From JBFMDN01 sp040753915 (GTDB lineage Bacteria; Desulfobacterota; Desulfomonilia; Desulfomonilales; Desulfomonilaceae), in contig JBFMDN010000088.1 in NCBI GenBank assembly GCA_040753915.1, positions 1 through 20,102 on the forward strand: 20,102 bases of DNA, written 5' to 3'. Under the pieces are notes generated by a model. It was not told the DNA's origin, searched no databases, and was given only the letters and a program-made list of their open reading frames with translations. The position numbers and the translations under genes are program-made. Shown one piece after another: positions 6,475 to 14,389 of the stretch. Positions within the stretch are counted from its first letter, which is position 1. Each line of letters opens with the position of its first letter.

Positions 6475-7479
6475 TTACCTGACGAGAGAAACTCTCCGCC
6501 GGGATGCGCGGCTTAGAGGACTCTTCATTTTTTCCAACTCGTCCAAGTCATTGAGAAAAATGCTCATCTGGAGAACCCGCCCCTCGTATTGGAGCCCTGC
6601 CCCCACGATCTCTTCGGATTCCAAGCGAATATCTTCGCCCAAGCCAACGGACTGCCGCTTTTCTATAGTTGCAGCGGCCGCCGATTCTAGGACCTTGCTC
6701 ACTCTTGCCTTTGACGCGTTGGCCACTGATTCCTTTCTGACCGCGGCAGTCTCCAGAGCGTCCATGATATAGCTCTGAACCAGCTTGGCGTGATTCTTCT
6801 TGAATGCTGCGAAATTCCCCAGGAGTTCTAGTCCGGCAATCTTCCCGTCGATGAACACGATCATGCCAATCTGGTAGTCAACAGCATGAAAGGCCTTAAG
6901 AAAATCCTCTGTCATCTCCTGGTGACTCTCATAGAGGTCAGAAAGGGCCATGGTCGAGGACGGCGCGACATGCATCCTGTCGAACTTGGCGTCAATCTCT
7001 TGCCAGACCATCCCCTGAGCGGCGGAAAAGGAGCCGAATGCTCGCAGGCTATTCCTCACGGATCGAGATTTTTTCTTCTTCAGGTCCGGGCTCATCGCCC
7101 TGCGAGAGCTTGCAAATTCCCTGCTTCGGTAGGACCATCTTCCTTGCTCGACACACGAGACCGGGATTATTGTCTCCGAATGGGCTGCTATGAGCACCGT
7201 CACGTTGAGGACTCGGTTCTGCTTGGCTCCGACTAGCTCTTCTCCGTCCATCATGAGGACCATTCGGTCCGAGTTGTTCACAACCTTTAGTTCCGGCACA
7301 CTGCCGTACTCATCCAGTTCTGTCACACTAAGGAATTTGTTTTCCAAGGCCTCATCGAGCGTGAGGAAATCCACGTCTGCTTCCTCGGCCGCGAGGAGAC
7401 AATAGACAGTCATGTTCCTGTGGCTCTGCTTGGCCCCCACCTTGATACTGACCAGAAAACTCCGGATATTGTCGTTCAC
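6475..7479 (-). CDS. ARPP-1 / DUF6569-like protein
   Basis: 334-aa cytoplasmic protein without signal peptide or membrane segment. Seen: LMMDGEELVGAKQNRVLN at 75-92 and IPVSCVEQGRW at 105-115, followed by a long central helical part and a basic C-terminus (SRASRRRVSLVR). These two blocks match my recollection of the ARPP-1 (ARG and rhodanese-phosphatase-superfamily-associated protein) domain. Its biochemical role is not established; the name comes from gene neighbourhoods with ADP-ribose/phosphatase enzymes. The start is GTG 7479, fixed by an excellent AAGGAGG. It follows the WYL regulator by 52 bp on the same strand, so the two are probably co-expressed. Function unknown; family assignment moderately sure. 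Confidence 0.7.
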   Translation of the reverse strand: MNDNIRSFLVSIKVGAKQSHRNMTVYCLLAAEEADVDFLTLDEALENKFLSVTELDEYGSVPELKVVNNSDRMVLMMDGEELVGAKQNRVLNVTVLIAAHSETIIPVSCVEQGRWSYRSREFASSRRAMSPDLKKKKSRSVRNSLRAFGSFSAAQGMVWQEIDAKFDRMHVAPSSTMALSDLYESHQEMTEDFLKAFHAVDYQIGMIVFIDGKIAGLELLGNFAAFKKNHAKLVQSYIMDALETAAVRKESVANASKARVSKVLESAAAATIEKRQSVGLGEDIRLESEEIVGAGLQYEGRVLQMSIFLNDLDELEKMKSPLSRASRRRVSLVR

Positions 7480-7484
7480 GGCGC

Positions 7485-7491
7485 CCTCCTT
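7485..7491 (-). promoter_or_regulatory. Ribosome-binding site deciding the GTG start of the ARPP-1-like gene
   Basis: On the minus strand AAGGAGG is followed by a five-base spacer (GCGCC) and GTG at 7479-7477. No in-frame ATG with a comparable site exists nearby. Confidence 0.8.
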
Positions 7492-7531
7492 TCCGGTTTT
7501 GTCAACCAGTATAAAAGGCGCATCTGACAGA

Positions 7532-8566
7532 TCAGGTCACACGTGGCAGAATTTCTTCGTCGAAGAGGTCTTTTCTTCTCGATGGGGGCTTTCCTTGATA
7601 TGTCTTTGCCGCAGAGAGATGCTCGTCCCGAATTCTCTTCCTGAGCTCCGGTGGGCCCAGGACCTCAGCCGCTGAACCGAAGCCAAGTATCCAGGAAATG
7701 ACTTCGTAGTTGACTGGCACCTCCAGCGTGACAACGATGTCTCCGTTCCTCTGTTCACGGATTTCCTGGCTTGGGTGCCAGATCCTCTCCTTTACAACGT
7801 GCGCGGCTGCTCTCGCGAACCGCACTTGGATTCTTACTGGCTCGCCTGTCATAACGCGGAACGCGCTTTGGAGATAATCCGTCATGTTGAAGTCGTCCGG
7901 ATACTGGAATGATTCTTTCAGCAGACGGATATTCTTTATCCGGTCGATCGCAAAAGTGCGGATTGCGCCTCGGACGTGACAAAGACCGATCAAGTAGAAA
8001 ACACCATTGAGCGCCCAGACTTGATATGGATCGATCTTTCGCGTAGTCGTCAGACCTGTGGAGGCAGCCTTGTATCGTATCTCCACACGCTGCATCTCCG
8101 CGGTTGCCTTGCTTGCCAGATTGATGATTTCTTTGAAGGACTCGTAATTCTTTCGAGGACTGAACCCCGCAACCATGTGCCCTGAAACGCGATCGAGATA
8201 GTCAAGCATCTCAGGAGAAAGAGCGCTACGAACCTTGGCCAACACTTCCTGGATGCTCTCGTGGAAAACAGTTCCTTGCAGTGCCCCAAGGAGCTCGCTG
8301 CTGAGATGGAGAGACATCAGCTCCGACGCGGTGAAGGGTATCTTGAGCTTGGCTCTTTTCCCATCCAGCATCTTCCAATAGGAGCTTCTGCCTTCTCGTT
8401 CATTGTACAGGGGAAATCCCGCAGCCTCGAGGGCCTGCAGGTCCCGGTATACGGTCCTGACTTCCTGCTCCAATTCGATAGCGATCTGCTGAGCCGTCAG
8501 ACCTCTCGTACGGGATTCAAGGAGCTGGATTATGCACCATTGGCGCGCCAGTTGGGTTCCACGCAT
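7532..8566 (-). CDS. WYL-domain HTH transcriptional regulator
   Basis: About 344-aa regulator of the HTH-WYL-WCX (YafY/PafB-like) class. Seen: N-terminal winged HTH at about 10-60 (LTAQQIAIELEQEVRTVYRDLQ), linker helices, the WYL domain at about 160-215 with the signature as GVFYLIG (Phe in place of Trp) and AIDRIKNI containing the conserved Arg, then a C-terminal WCX domain at about 250-335. WYL domains are thought to sense nucleic-acid or nucleotide ligands; members regulate DNA-damage responses and defence loci. ATG 8566 is chosen because AAGGAGG lies nine bases upstream (8576-8582); a TTG at 8593 would add nine residues. It precedes the ARPP-1-like gene on the same strand and probably controls it and itself. 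Confidence 0.9.
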   Translation of the reverse strand: MRGTQLARQWCIIQLLESRTRGLTAQQIAIELEQEVRTVYRDLQALEAAGFPLYNEREGRSSYWKMLDGKRAKLKIPFTASELMSLHLSSELLGALQGTVFHESIQEVLAKVRSALSPEMLDYLDRVSGHMVAGFSPRKNYESFKEIINLASKATAEMQRVEIRYKAASTGLTTTRKIDPYQVWALNGVFYLIGLCHVRGAIRTFAIDRIKNIRLLKESFQYPDDFNMTDYLQSAFRVMTGEPVRIQVRFARAAAHVVKERIWHPSQEIREQRNGDIVVTLEVPVNYEVISWILGFGSAAEVLGPPELRKRIRDEHLSAAKTYQGKPPSRRKDLFDEEILPRVT

Positions 8567-8622
8567 GCGCTGGGTCCTCCTTCCACAAACCAAGCGTCCC
8601 CCAATAGACCGCCCAAGCGTGA

Positions 8623-8652
8623 ATTATTCCACACCCGTGCATCGCCGGGCAA
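8623..8652 (-). promoter_or_regulatory. Possible promoter for the WYL regulator gene
   Basis: Minus strand: TTGCCC (8647-8652), 18-bp spacer, AATAAT (8623-8628). The -10 matches five of six consensus positions, the -35 four of six. The predicted start near 8616 would give a leader of about 50 nt to ATG 8566. Confidence 0.4.
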
Positions 8653-9006
8653 GGGAAAAGCGCTAAGCAAGTAGACGATTTCGGAAATCTGGTGGCGTGT
8701 TCACGGCAACGCGGTTGACCCGTTTGCAATGGCACGCATCGAGAAGTGGCGGCAAGGGTTCTAGTCAGGCGAGGGCGGATTTACGAAACCGTCTCGGAAT
8801 TGCGGCAAACGTTAAGATCGTGGCACGCTTCTCTCTTAGCACCCTCACCCTCTCCCTCTGGGAGCGGGGACTTGCAACTGCCCGGAATGACAGAGCCCTC
8901 TCCCTCTGGGAGAGGGTGGGGTGACGGCTCGATGGGCAGCAGCCTCCCTCACCGTACCACTTTTTCTGCTGTTTCCCGAGTCTTGAGACGTTTCTTACAG
9001 CCTGCC
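8653..9006. other. Intergenic stretch with repeats, no gene supported
   Basis: This separates the end of the OFOR beta gene from the WYL regulator promoter. Apart from the hairpin repeat pair at 8848-8921, I see no RNA gene, no T-tailed terminator and no coding frame with family resemblance. Confidence 0.5.
8848..8921. repeat. Tandem pair of hairpin repeats
   Basis: Two copies of the same hairpin, start to start 48 bp apart. Copy 1 (8848-8868) is CCCTCTCCC TCT GGGAGCGGG, one mismatch. Copy 2 (8896-8916) is CCCTCTCCC TCT GGGAGAGGG, a perfect 9-bp stem. Both are flanked by G/C-rich purine-pyrimidine tracts (caccctcac.. before, ..tggggtga after). Between them is a CCCGGAATGAC segment resembling the edge of the repeat unit at 50-75. 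Looks like a widespread bacterial intergenic repeat. Confidence 0.7.
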
Positions 9007-9804
9007 CTACCCTCTCTTGTAGATCACTCCCACGCTGAAGTCGTCTTGGAGCACCTGATCGAATGCTTGCCTGAGGTCTGTCGGGTCATGATCCTTGGGC
9101 AGTGGATGAACCCACTCCTTCAAATGTTCCCATGTCTTGAAGCTCTTGTCGAAGGTCACGCATGAAGTGTAAATGTGGAAAATCGAAAAGCCGGGATGGC
9201 GAGCTCCTTCCAAGAGGGCGTTGGTGATTCCTTTCGGATCTCCGGCGAAGAGACGGGCGACGAAGGAAGCTCCATAAGTCAAGGCCATGAGGGTGGCATT
9301 GAGCGGTTTGTCAAGGGTTCCATATGGGCTCGCTTTGCTCGTCATCCCGAGAGGGCTGCTGGGAGATGGTTGTCCTTTCGTCAGCCCGTAGATCGAATTA
9401 TCGAAAAGGAGGTAGTTTATGTTCACATTGCGTCGGGCCACGTGGGGCAGGTGTCCCCCTCCAATTGCAAGGCCATCGCCGTCTCCTCCCACTGCGAATA
9501 CAGTGAGGTCGGGATTGGCCATCTTCACTCCCGTCGCGACTGGAAGGGTTCTGCCGTGAACCGTGTGCAAGCCGTACGTTCTTGTGAAAAACGGGTACCG
9601 TCCGGCACAGCCAATTCCCGAGACGGTCACCACCTTGTGCAGAGGCATTCCCAGTTCCTTGATGCACGCATTCAGCCCCTGGTGAATTCCGAAGTACCCG
9701 CAGCCGGGGCACCACGTGGGGAGGCTCTCGGACCTGACCTCAAAGATCTTGGCCTCTCCGATTGCGCGAACTTTGTCCGCCAAAACCTTTCCAGGTGTTT
9801 TCAT
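9007..9804 (-). CDS. 2-oxoacid:ferredoxin oxidoreductase beta subunit
   Basis: TPP-binding beta subunit (265 aa) of an OFOR; with the alpha subunit it decarboxylates a 2-oxoacid to acyl-CoA and reduces a low-potential acceptor. Seen: LPTWCPGCGYFG (Cys32, Cys35), SGIGCAGR (Cys66) and SCVTFD (Cys215), the four expected ligands of its [4Fe-4S] cluster; TPP/Mg motif GGDGDGLAIGGGH (107-118 region) ending in DNSIYGLTKGQ. Length and cysteine layout fit 2-oxoglutarate:ferredoxin oxidoreductase KorB, but pyruvate or branched-chain oxoacids cannot be excluded. The start ATG overlaps the alpha-subunit stop (ATGA, 9801-9804), a translational-coupling arrangement. Last gene of the redox operon. Confidence 0.9.
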   Translation of the reverse strand: MKTPGKVLADKVRAIGEAKIFEVRSESLPTWCPGCGYFGIHQGLNACIKELGMPLHKVVTVSGIGCAGRYPFFTRTYGLHTVHGRTLPVATGVKMANPDLTVFAVGGDGDGLAIGGGHLPHVARRNVNINYLLFDNSIYGLTKGQPSPSSPLGMTSKASPYGTLDKPLNATLMALTYGASFVARLFAGDPKGITNALLEGARHPGFSIFHIYTSCVTFDKSFKTWEHLKEWVHPLPKDHDPTDLRQAFDQVLQDDFSVGVIYKRG

Positions 9805-11576
9805 TGAGCACCTGCCTCAGCCAGTTCTTCGATCTTCTTCCGTATAAGTGACGGGGGGAACGGTTCACCGGTAGCCAGATTCAATGGTATAGCCTCCTTT
9901 CGGCACAGGCGCCCGATAAGACTGATGAGCTGCCCCGAATAATTCAGCTCTGGAATAAGCACTTCTTCGCATCGGGAGGTGAACTTCCGTATCGCAGCCT
10001 CGTGATAGGGGTATAACGACGTAATCTTGAGGGCACCGACCCTCAAGCCACGCTCTCGGGCGGCGAGCACCGCTTCCAGGGCCGAACCGAAGGTGGACCC
10101 CCACCCGATGACTCCCACTGAGAGAGGCCCGTCAGGAGCGTATTCCTCAGGCTCCGGCAGGTCCGCCAGTGCGCCCTGTATCTTCCTGAACCTCTTGGCT
10201 GACATCTCCATATGATTCCGTGCGGAGTAGTCGGGTTTGCCGCGCTCGGTGTGCTCGAGACCAGTCGCTGTGAACTGGAGCCCCGCCTGCCCAGGAATCG
10301 ACCGAGGAGAAATCCCTGATTCAGTACGCAGGTACCTCTTGTACGGTTCCCCCGCGGACACGTTCGGATAGATGTTGCCGTCTCTCACATCTTCTTCCCT
10401 TGCCTCGGGCATAGGAACGTTCTCCACCCGGTTGTCCAGGTAGAAATCGGTAAGCACAATCACGGGCGTTTGATACTTTTCCGCAAGCTGAAAGCTCTTC
10501 ACTGTATAGTAGTAGCATTCGGTCACATTAGTGGGAGCGATAACAATGCGGTAACTATCGCCAGGGCCCCCGAAGACGGCTGCATGGAGATCAGACTGCT
10601 CGGTCTTGGTGGGCAAGCCCGTAGATGGTCCGCCTCTCTGGGCATTCAGTATAACTGCCGGTATTTCTGCCATCACACCGTGAGTTATCAGTTCGGTCAT
10701 GAGCGCGAAGCCGGGACCGGAGGTGGCAGTCATAGCACGCTTTCCGGCATAGGATGCGCCAAGAACTGCTCCGATGGAAGAGATCTCGTCTTCCATCTGA
10801 ACCACGGCTCCCCCCCGCTTGGGAAGCTCCCGTGCCAGGTACTCCATGATAGGGGTGGCCGGCGTGATCGGGTAGCCGAAATATAGTTTCAAACCCGCGT
10901 CCAGCGCTGCCTTGCCTATGGCCATATTCCCCGAGAGCATTACCTTTTCCGGGCCCTTTGGCAAATCAGCCGAGGCAAACATCGTCAGCAGCCTGTCGTG
11001 GAACTTTTCCAATGCATAAGCGTACCCTGCGTCGAAACTCTTGAGGTTCGCCTGCAGCACACTTTGACTCTTAGCTTTGAACTTCGCGCGAATCGCCTCG
11101 CGGAAAAGCTCCGGATCCGCTCCACACACTGCAGCAAAGCCCCCGAGTGCAACGAGGTTACGCCCCCGTTGAGTGCCTGCTGCTGCAGCGGCCAAGTCTC
11201 CGAACGGCATCGGAAAGAGCCGTGTCTCCGGGTCGAGTATTGCAACCAGCGATCTGTCTTCCTCTACAAGGACCGGGGGATTGCTGTCAAAGAGAACAAC
11301 GCAATCTCTGGTCAACACGGGCACCCGGGATTTGGACTCTTCATCGTTGAGGGAAATGAGCACGTGGGTTGCCTCATCCAGTGCACGTATCTCACGGTCT
11401 CCGACGCGGGAACGCGTGACGCATCTGCCGAAGCCGCGGATTTCAGCGGGATAGGAATCGAACCCCAGAACCGAAAACCCCCCATGTGACATTGCATCGT
11501 TTATCATTCCGCCTGCGGCTATCGTGCCGTCACCGGCCATGCCGCATACTTCCACGGTGACATCCACACCAGGCAT
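9801..11576 (-). CDS. 2-oxoacid:ferredoxin oxidoreductase, fused gamma-alpha subunit
   Basis: 591-aa fusion. Residues 1 to about 195 are the gamma (CoA-interacting) domain, with CGMAGDG at 11-17 and EIRGFGRCVTRSRVG. Residues from about 210 are the alpha domain, with GNMAIGKAAL, FGYPITPATPIMEY (234-247), MEDEISSIGAVLGASYAG and the SGPGFALM segment of pyrimidine-binding domains. The C-terminal domain II (SVGVIGWGSTFGSALEA..) contains the LYPYHE loop. The gamma-alpha fusion is standard for KorA-type enzymes. Substrate is probably 2-oxoglutarate by length and partner, though uncertain. ATG 11576 lies one base after the stop of the FAD protein gene; the 3' end overlaps the beta gene by four bases. 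Confidence 0.92.
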   Translation of the reverse strand: MPGVDVTVEVCGMAGDGTIAAGGMINDAMSHGGFSVLGFDSYPAEIRGFGRCVTRSRVGDREIRALDEATHVLISLNDEESKSRVPVLTRDCVVLFDSNPPVLVEEDRSLVAILDPETRLFPMPFGDLAAAAAGTQRGRNLVALGGFAAVCGADPELFREAIRAKFKAKSQSVLQANLKSFDAGYAYALEKFHDRLLTMFASADLPKGPEKVMLSGNMAIGKAALDAGLKLYFGYPITPATPIMEYLARELPKRGGAVVQMEDEISSIGAVLGASYAGKRAMTATSGPGFALMTELITHGVMAEIPAVILNAQRGGPSTGLPTKTEQSDLHAAVFGGPGDSYRIVIAPTNVTECYYYTVKSFQLAEKYQTPVIVLTDFYLDNRVENVPMPEAREEDVRDGNIYPNVSAGEPYKRYLRTESGISPRSIPGQAGLQFTATGLEHTERGKPDYSARNHMEMSAKRFRKIQGALADLPEPEEYAPDGPLSVGVIGWGSTFGSALEAVLAARERGLRVGALKITSLYPYHEAAIRKFTSRCEEVLIPELNYSGQLISLIGRLCRKEAIPLNLATGEPFPPSLIRKKIEELAEAGAQ

Positions 11577-11577
11577 T

Positions 11578-12594
11578 TCAGAGCTCCATCCACCAGGAGG
11601 TGTTCACCTTGATTCCATCGACCTCGAAAATATTCTCCTGAGGAACATCGAGAGAGAGAGACCCGCCCATAAGGTTCATGGCGGCGATCCTGCCCTGTTC
11701 CGTGGCATTCGGGCATCCGATTGAGACCCAATACGCTCGAATGCCCGGATGATATACCTGGGCACAGTCGCCCGCCGCGTAAACATTCTCAACGCAGGTT
11801 CTCAAGTACTCATCCACAAGGATTCCTCGCTCCAGGTCAAGCCCGGTTCGGGCGAGGAACCGCACGTTGGGAACGAGCCCGAAAAAAGCCCCAACAGCTC
11901 CAACCACCAGAGAGCCAGCGTCCGTCTTAACCTCGACTGAGTCCTCCGAGAGCCGAGTGAGGTTTTCGATCTTTGCGCAATCGAGAACCTCGACTCCCCT
12001 TTCTTCGAGCCTGGCTGAGCAGCTCCTGCGAACCTCGCTTGACAAGGGAATGGGCCAGAAAGAATCCGGGCACAACATAAACATGACTCGTTTTCTCAGA
12101 GCCAACAATGCTCGAGTGAAACACAGAGATGTGAGGTCTCCGCCTGCCACGAACACGCTGTCCACACGGGCGAGCTTCTCAATCCAACGTTTGGCATCTC
12201 CCAGAGTCTTGAGCGGGAGCATGAGGTCCCGAAACATACCGAGCCGCTCAGGAATCGACGGAGTCGAACCGCACGCAATTATCATTCCGGTGAAGCGAAC
12301 AACTTCGTTGTGGGCGAGCTTCAGCTCTCCTCTCTCAAAGGCCACGTCCGTCACTTTCTGCCCAAGCCTCAGCTTTATGTCCATTTCGCGGAAACGCTGG
12401 ATTGGCGTGCAGAAGAGATCTTCTTCCCGAAGAGCGCCTGCAATGAAATCGGGAAGAAGGTTGCACCGGTATTCGGGAATGTTTTCTTCGCCTATGAGAG
12501 TGATCCGCGCGTCAGTGACGAACTTGCGCAAGGTCACTGCTGCCGCGTTCCCGGCGGGCCCATTCCCGATGACCACCCAGTGTTCTCGGCTCAT
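11578..12594 (-). CDS. FAD-dependent oxidoreductase with degenerate NAD-binding motif
   Basis: 338-aa flavoprotein of the pyridine-nucleotide-disulfide oxidoreductase fold (nitrite-reductase/NADH-oxidase-like). Seen: N-terminal FAD motif VVIGNGPAGNAAAV (7-20), ACGSTPSIP (108-115), and second FAD motif NVYAAGDCA (270-278). The central Rossmann domain, where NAD(P)H normally docks in a G-x-G-x-x-G loop, reads FVAGGDLTSLCF (148-159), missing the last Gly and the usual acidic residue. There are no redox-active CxxxxC cysteines. ATG 12594 is fixed by GGAGG at 12600-12604, whose spacer contains the stop codon of the preceding gene. Wedged between the Fe-S/FAD oxidoreductase and OFOR genes, it may relay electrons between them; the physiological partner is inferred. 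Confidence 0.85.
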   Translation of the reverse strand: MSREHWVVIGNGPAGNAAAVTLRKFVTDARITLIGEENIPEYRCNLLPDFIAGALREEDLFCTPIQRFREMDIKLRLGQKVTDVAFERGELKLAHNEVVRFTGMIIACGSTPSIPERLGMFRDLMLPLKTLGDAKRWIEKLARVDSVFVAGGDLTSLCFTRALLALRKRVMFMLCPDSFWPIPLSSEVRRSCSARLEERGVEVLDCAKIENLTRLSEDSVEVKTDAGSLVVGAVGAFFGLVPNVRFLARTGLDLERGILVDEYLRTCVENVYAAGDCAQVYHPGIRAYWVSIGCPNATEQGRIAAMNLMGGSLSLDVPQENIFEVDGIKVNTSWWMEL

Positions 12595-12596
12595 CA

Positions 12597-14366
12597 CTAC
12601 CTCCAGCTTTGAAGCCCGCGTTGGACAAGCTGAACCTTGGACACCGAGATGCAGTCCACGGGGCATACTCGAACACACGCGCCGCAGCGTATGCATCGAG
12701 AATTGTCTATGACCACCGCATTGACTTCACCCCAGTTCGTGGTCTGCACGTATCCGGTGATGGCGCCGTCCTCATTTGTGACGATTTCCTTCACGAGCTT
12801 GATACAATCCCGAGGGGCTACGTCGATACAATACCGGCAATAAATGCAGGCATCGATGTCGATCTCGTAATGCAGATAGCAGAGATAGCACCGTTTGGCT
12901 TCTTCGTGGGCCTCTTCACGAGAAAAGCCGGTCTCCACCTCAATATCCATTTGCTTCAGGCGGCTCTCCGCAGGCAGCACTGTCGGAATCTCTTGACGAG
13001 GGATGAAATCCCATTCTCGGGGCCGATCCGTGATTTGGGCTTTCTCCATGCGCACGACCCACTGCCGGAATCTCTTTCCCGTAAGATCTGCTACGATCTG
13101 CTCGGCTGCCCGGCGGCCTGCAGCTATCGACTCGATAACCGTGCTGGGTCCCGTCATGTAGTCGCCGGCAAGATACAGTCCCGAAACAGAGGCACGAAAC
13201 GTCCGAGGGTCGGCTTTGAGCACTCCTCGTGGACCCTTTTCTCCCGGGGAGGGGATCGCCTCAGCTCCCTGGCCTACAGCAACGATGACCGAATCCGCGG
13301 GCAGGACGAACTCGCTTCCCTCGATGGGCGCGACAGCGCGACGACCACTGGGCAAGCGCTCTCCCAGACGCGTCCGGAGAAACTCCACGCCAGCGACCTT
13401 ACCGTTTTCGCCCAGTATTCTCTTTGAAACGGTGAGGCCCTTGATGGCAATGCTTTCACGTTTTGCTTCGAGAATTTCATCGGCAGTAACCCGAAGGTCC
13501 TCTTCCGTGCCTCGTATGCAGATAGACACATCGTCCGCTCCAAGGCGCAGTGCCAGCCGTGCACAATCAAATGCTGTGAAGCCCGCTCCTATAACCAGTA
13601 CGGACTTGCCCACCACGGGCAATTTTCCCGAATGCACGTCCACTACGAACTCGAGACCCGAAAATACGCTATCCAGGTTCTCACCGCTCACTTCCAGTTT
13701 CCTCGACACGTAACATCCGGCGGTCACGAGAACCGCGTCGTAGTCGGCCAGCAGACTCTCTACGGACACGTCTCGCCCGACCCGCACGCCTGTCTTCAGA
13801 GCAACCCCCAGCCGCAAGATGCCCCCGATTTCAGCATCGAGTATGTTTCTGGGAAGACGAAATTCGGGAATACCATATCTCAGCATCCCGCCTGGCTTGT
13901 CGAAGGCCTCCAGAAGCGTAACTTCCACGCCTACCGTCGAAAGGTCATGAGCGGCTGCTAATCCCGCCGGACCAGCCCCCACAATGCAGACTCGCTTGCC
14001 GAGCGGGGCGAAGAGCTGCTCGAGATAGATGTGTCCCGGTTCTCGGTAGTCCGCCGCAGACCGCTTGATGTGACATATGTTGACCGGTTTGCCCAACTCA
14101 GGCTCTCCATGGCGACACATGGCCTCGCAAGGCCGGGAACAGATCCTTCCCAGCACCGCAGGCATTACGTTCACGATCCTGTTAATCTCGTACGATCTGC
14201 TGGGATCTCCATCGTAAAGACTGCGTATGTACGCCGGAACATTGGTGTAGGCCGGACAGGCCTTTTGACAGGGCACATTGACGCCCATGTAGTAGAAGTC
14301 TGCGGGATCGGTGGAATAGACCGCTCCCTTCTCCCCTTGTTCGACGTGAGCACTTCGATTTTTCAT
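12597..14366 (-). CDS. Fe-S/FAD NAD(P)H oxidoreductase, GltD-like with C-terminal ferredoxin domain
   Basis: About 589-aa flavoprotein of the glutamate-synthase-small-subunit (GltD/NfnB-like) family. Seen: N-terminal Fe-S helical domain with Cys33, Cys37, Cys76, Cys80 and Cys84; FAD motif CIVGAGPAGLAAA (127-139); NAD(P)H motif VIGAGFTAFDCA (258-269); second FAD motif LYLAGDYMTGPST; and a C-terminal ferredoxin region. There, the last cluster is complete (CIRCGACVRVCP, 558-569), but the preceding one (CIYCRYCIDVAP, 507-518) has Ala517 where the fourth Cys belongs. ATG 14366 has only a weak GGCGGG upstream, but homology begins just after it. It probably exchanges electrons between NAD(P)H and the OFOR through ferredoxin-like clusters. 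Not a true GltD: no large glutamate-synthase subunit is nearby. Confidence 0.9.
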   Translation of the reverse strand: MKNRSAHVEQGEKGAVYSTDPADFYYMGVNVPCQKACPAYTNVPAYIRSLYDGDPSRSYEINRIVNVMPAVLGRICSRPCEAMCRHGEPELGKPVNICHIKRSAADYREPGHIYLEQLFAPLGKRVCIVGAGPAGLAAAHDLSTVGVEVTLLEAFDKPGGMLRYGIPEFRLPRNILDAEIGGILRLGVALKTGVRVGRDVSVESLLADYDAVLVTAGCYVSRKLEVSGENLDSVFSGLEFVVDVHSGKLPVVGKSVLVIGAGFTAFDCARLALRLGADDVSICIRGTEEDLRVTADEILEAKRESIAIKGLTVSKRILGENGKVAGVEFLRTRLGERLPSGRRAVAPIEGSEFVLPADSVIVAVGQGAEAIPSPGEKGPRGVLKADPRTFRASVSGLYLAGDYMTGPSTVIESIAAGRRAAEQIVADLTGKRFRQWVVRMEKAQITDRPREWDFIPRQEIPTVLPAESRLKQMDIEVETGFSREEAHEEAKRCYLCYLHYEIDIDACIYCRYCIDVAPRDCIKLVKEIVTNEDGAITGYVQTTNWGEVNAVVIDNSRCIRCGACVRVCPVDCISVSKVQLVQRGLQSWR

Positions 14367-14389
14367 TCGCAACCCGCCAGCAAAACTTG

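Noticed and set aside
8848..8921. CRISPR array
   Set aside because: Only two copies of a hairpin repeat with one spacer, no cas genes, and the repeat resembles a common intergenic element.
9175..9807. 210-codon plus-strand frame
   Set aside because: Antisense to the OFOR beta gene.
11867..12712. 281-codon plus-strand frame
   Set aside because: Ser/Arg-rich shadow of the FAD oxidoreductase gene.
12609..13427. 272-codon plus-strand frame
   Set aside because: Antisense to the Fe-S/FAD oxidoreductase gene, whose motifs are unmistakable on the minus strand.
12597..14366. Glutamate synthase small subunit (gltD)
   Set aside because: The Fe-S/FAD core is GltD-like, but there is an extra C-terminal ferredoxin domain, no large subunit nearby, and tight coupling to OFOR genes.
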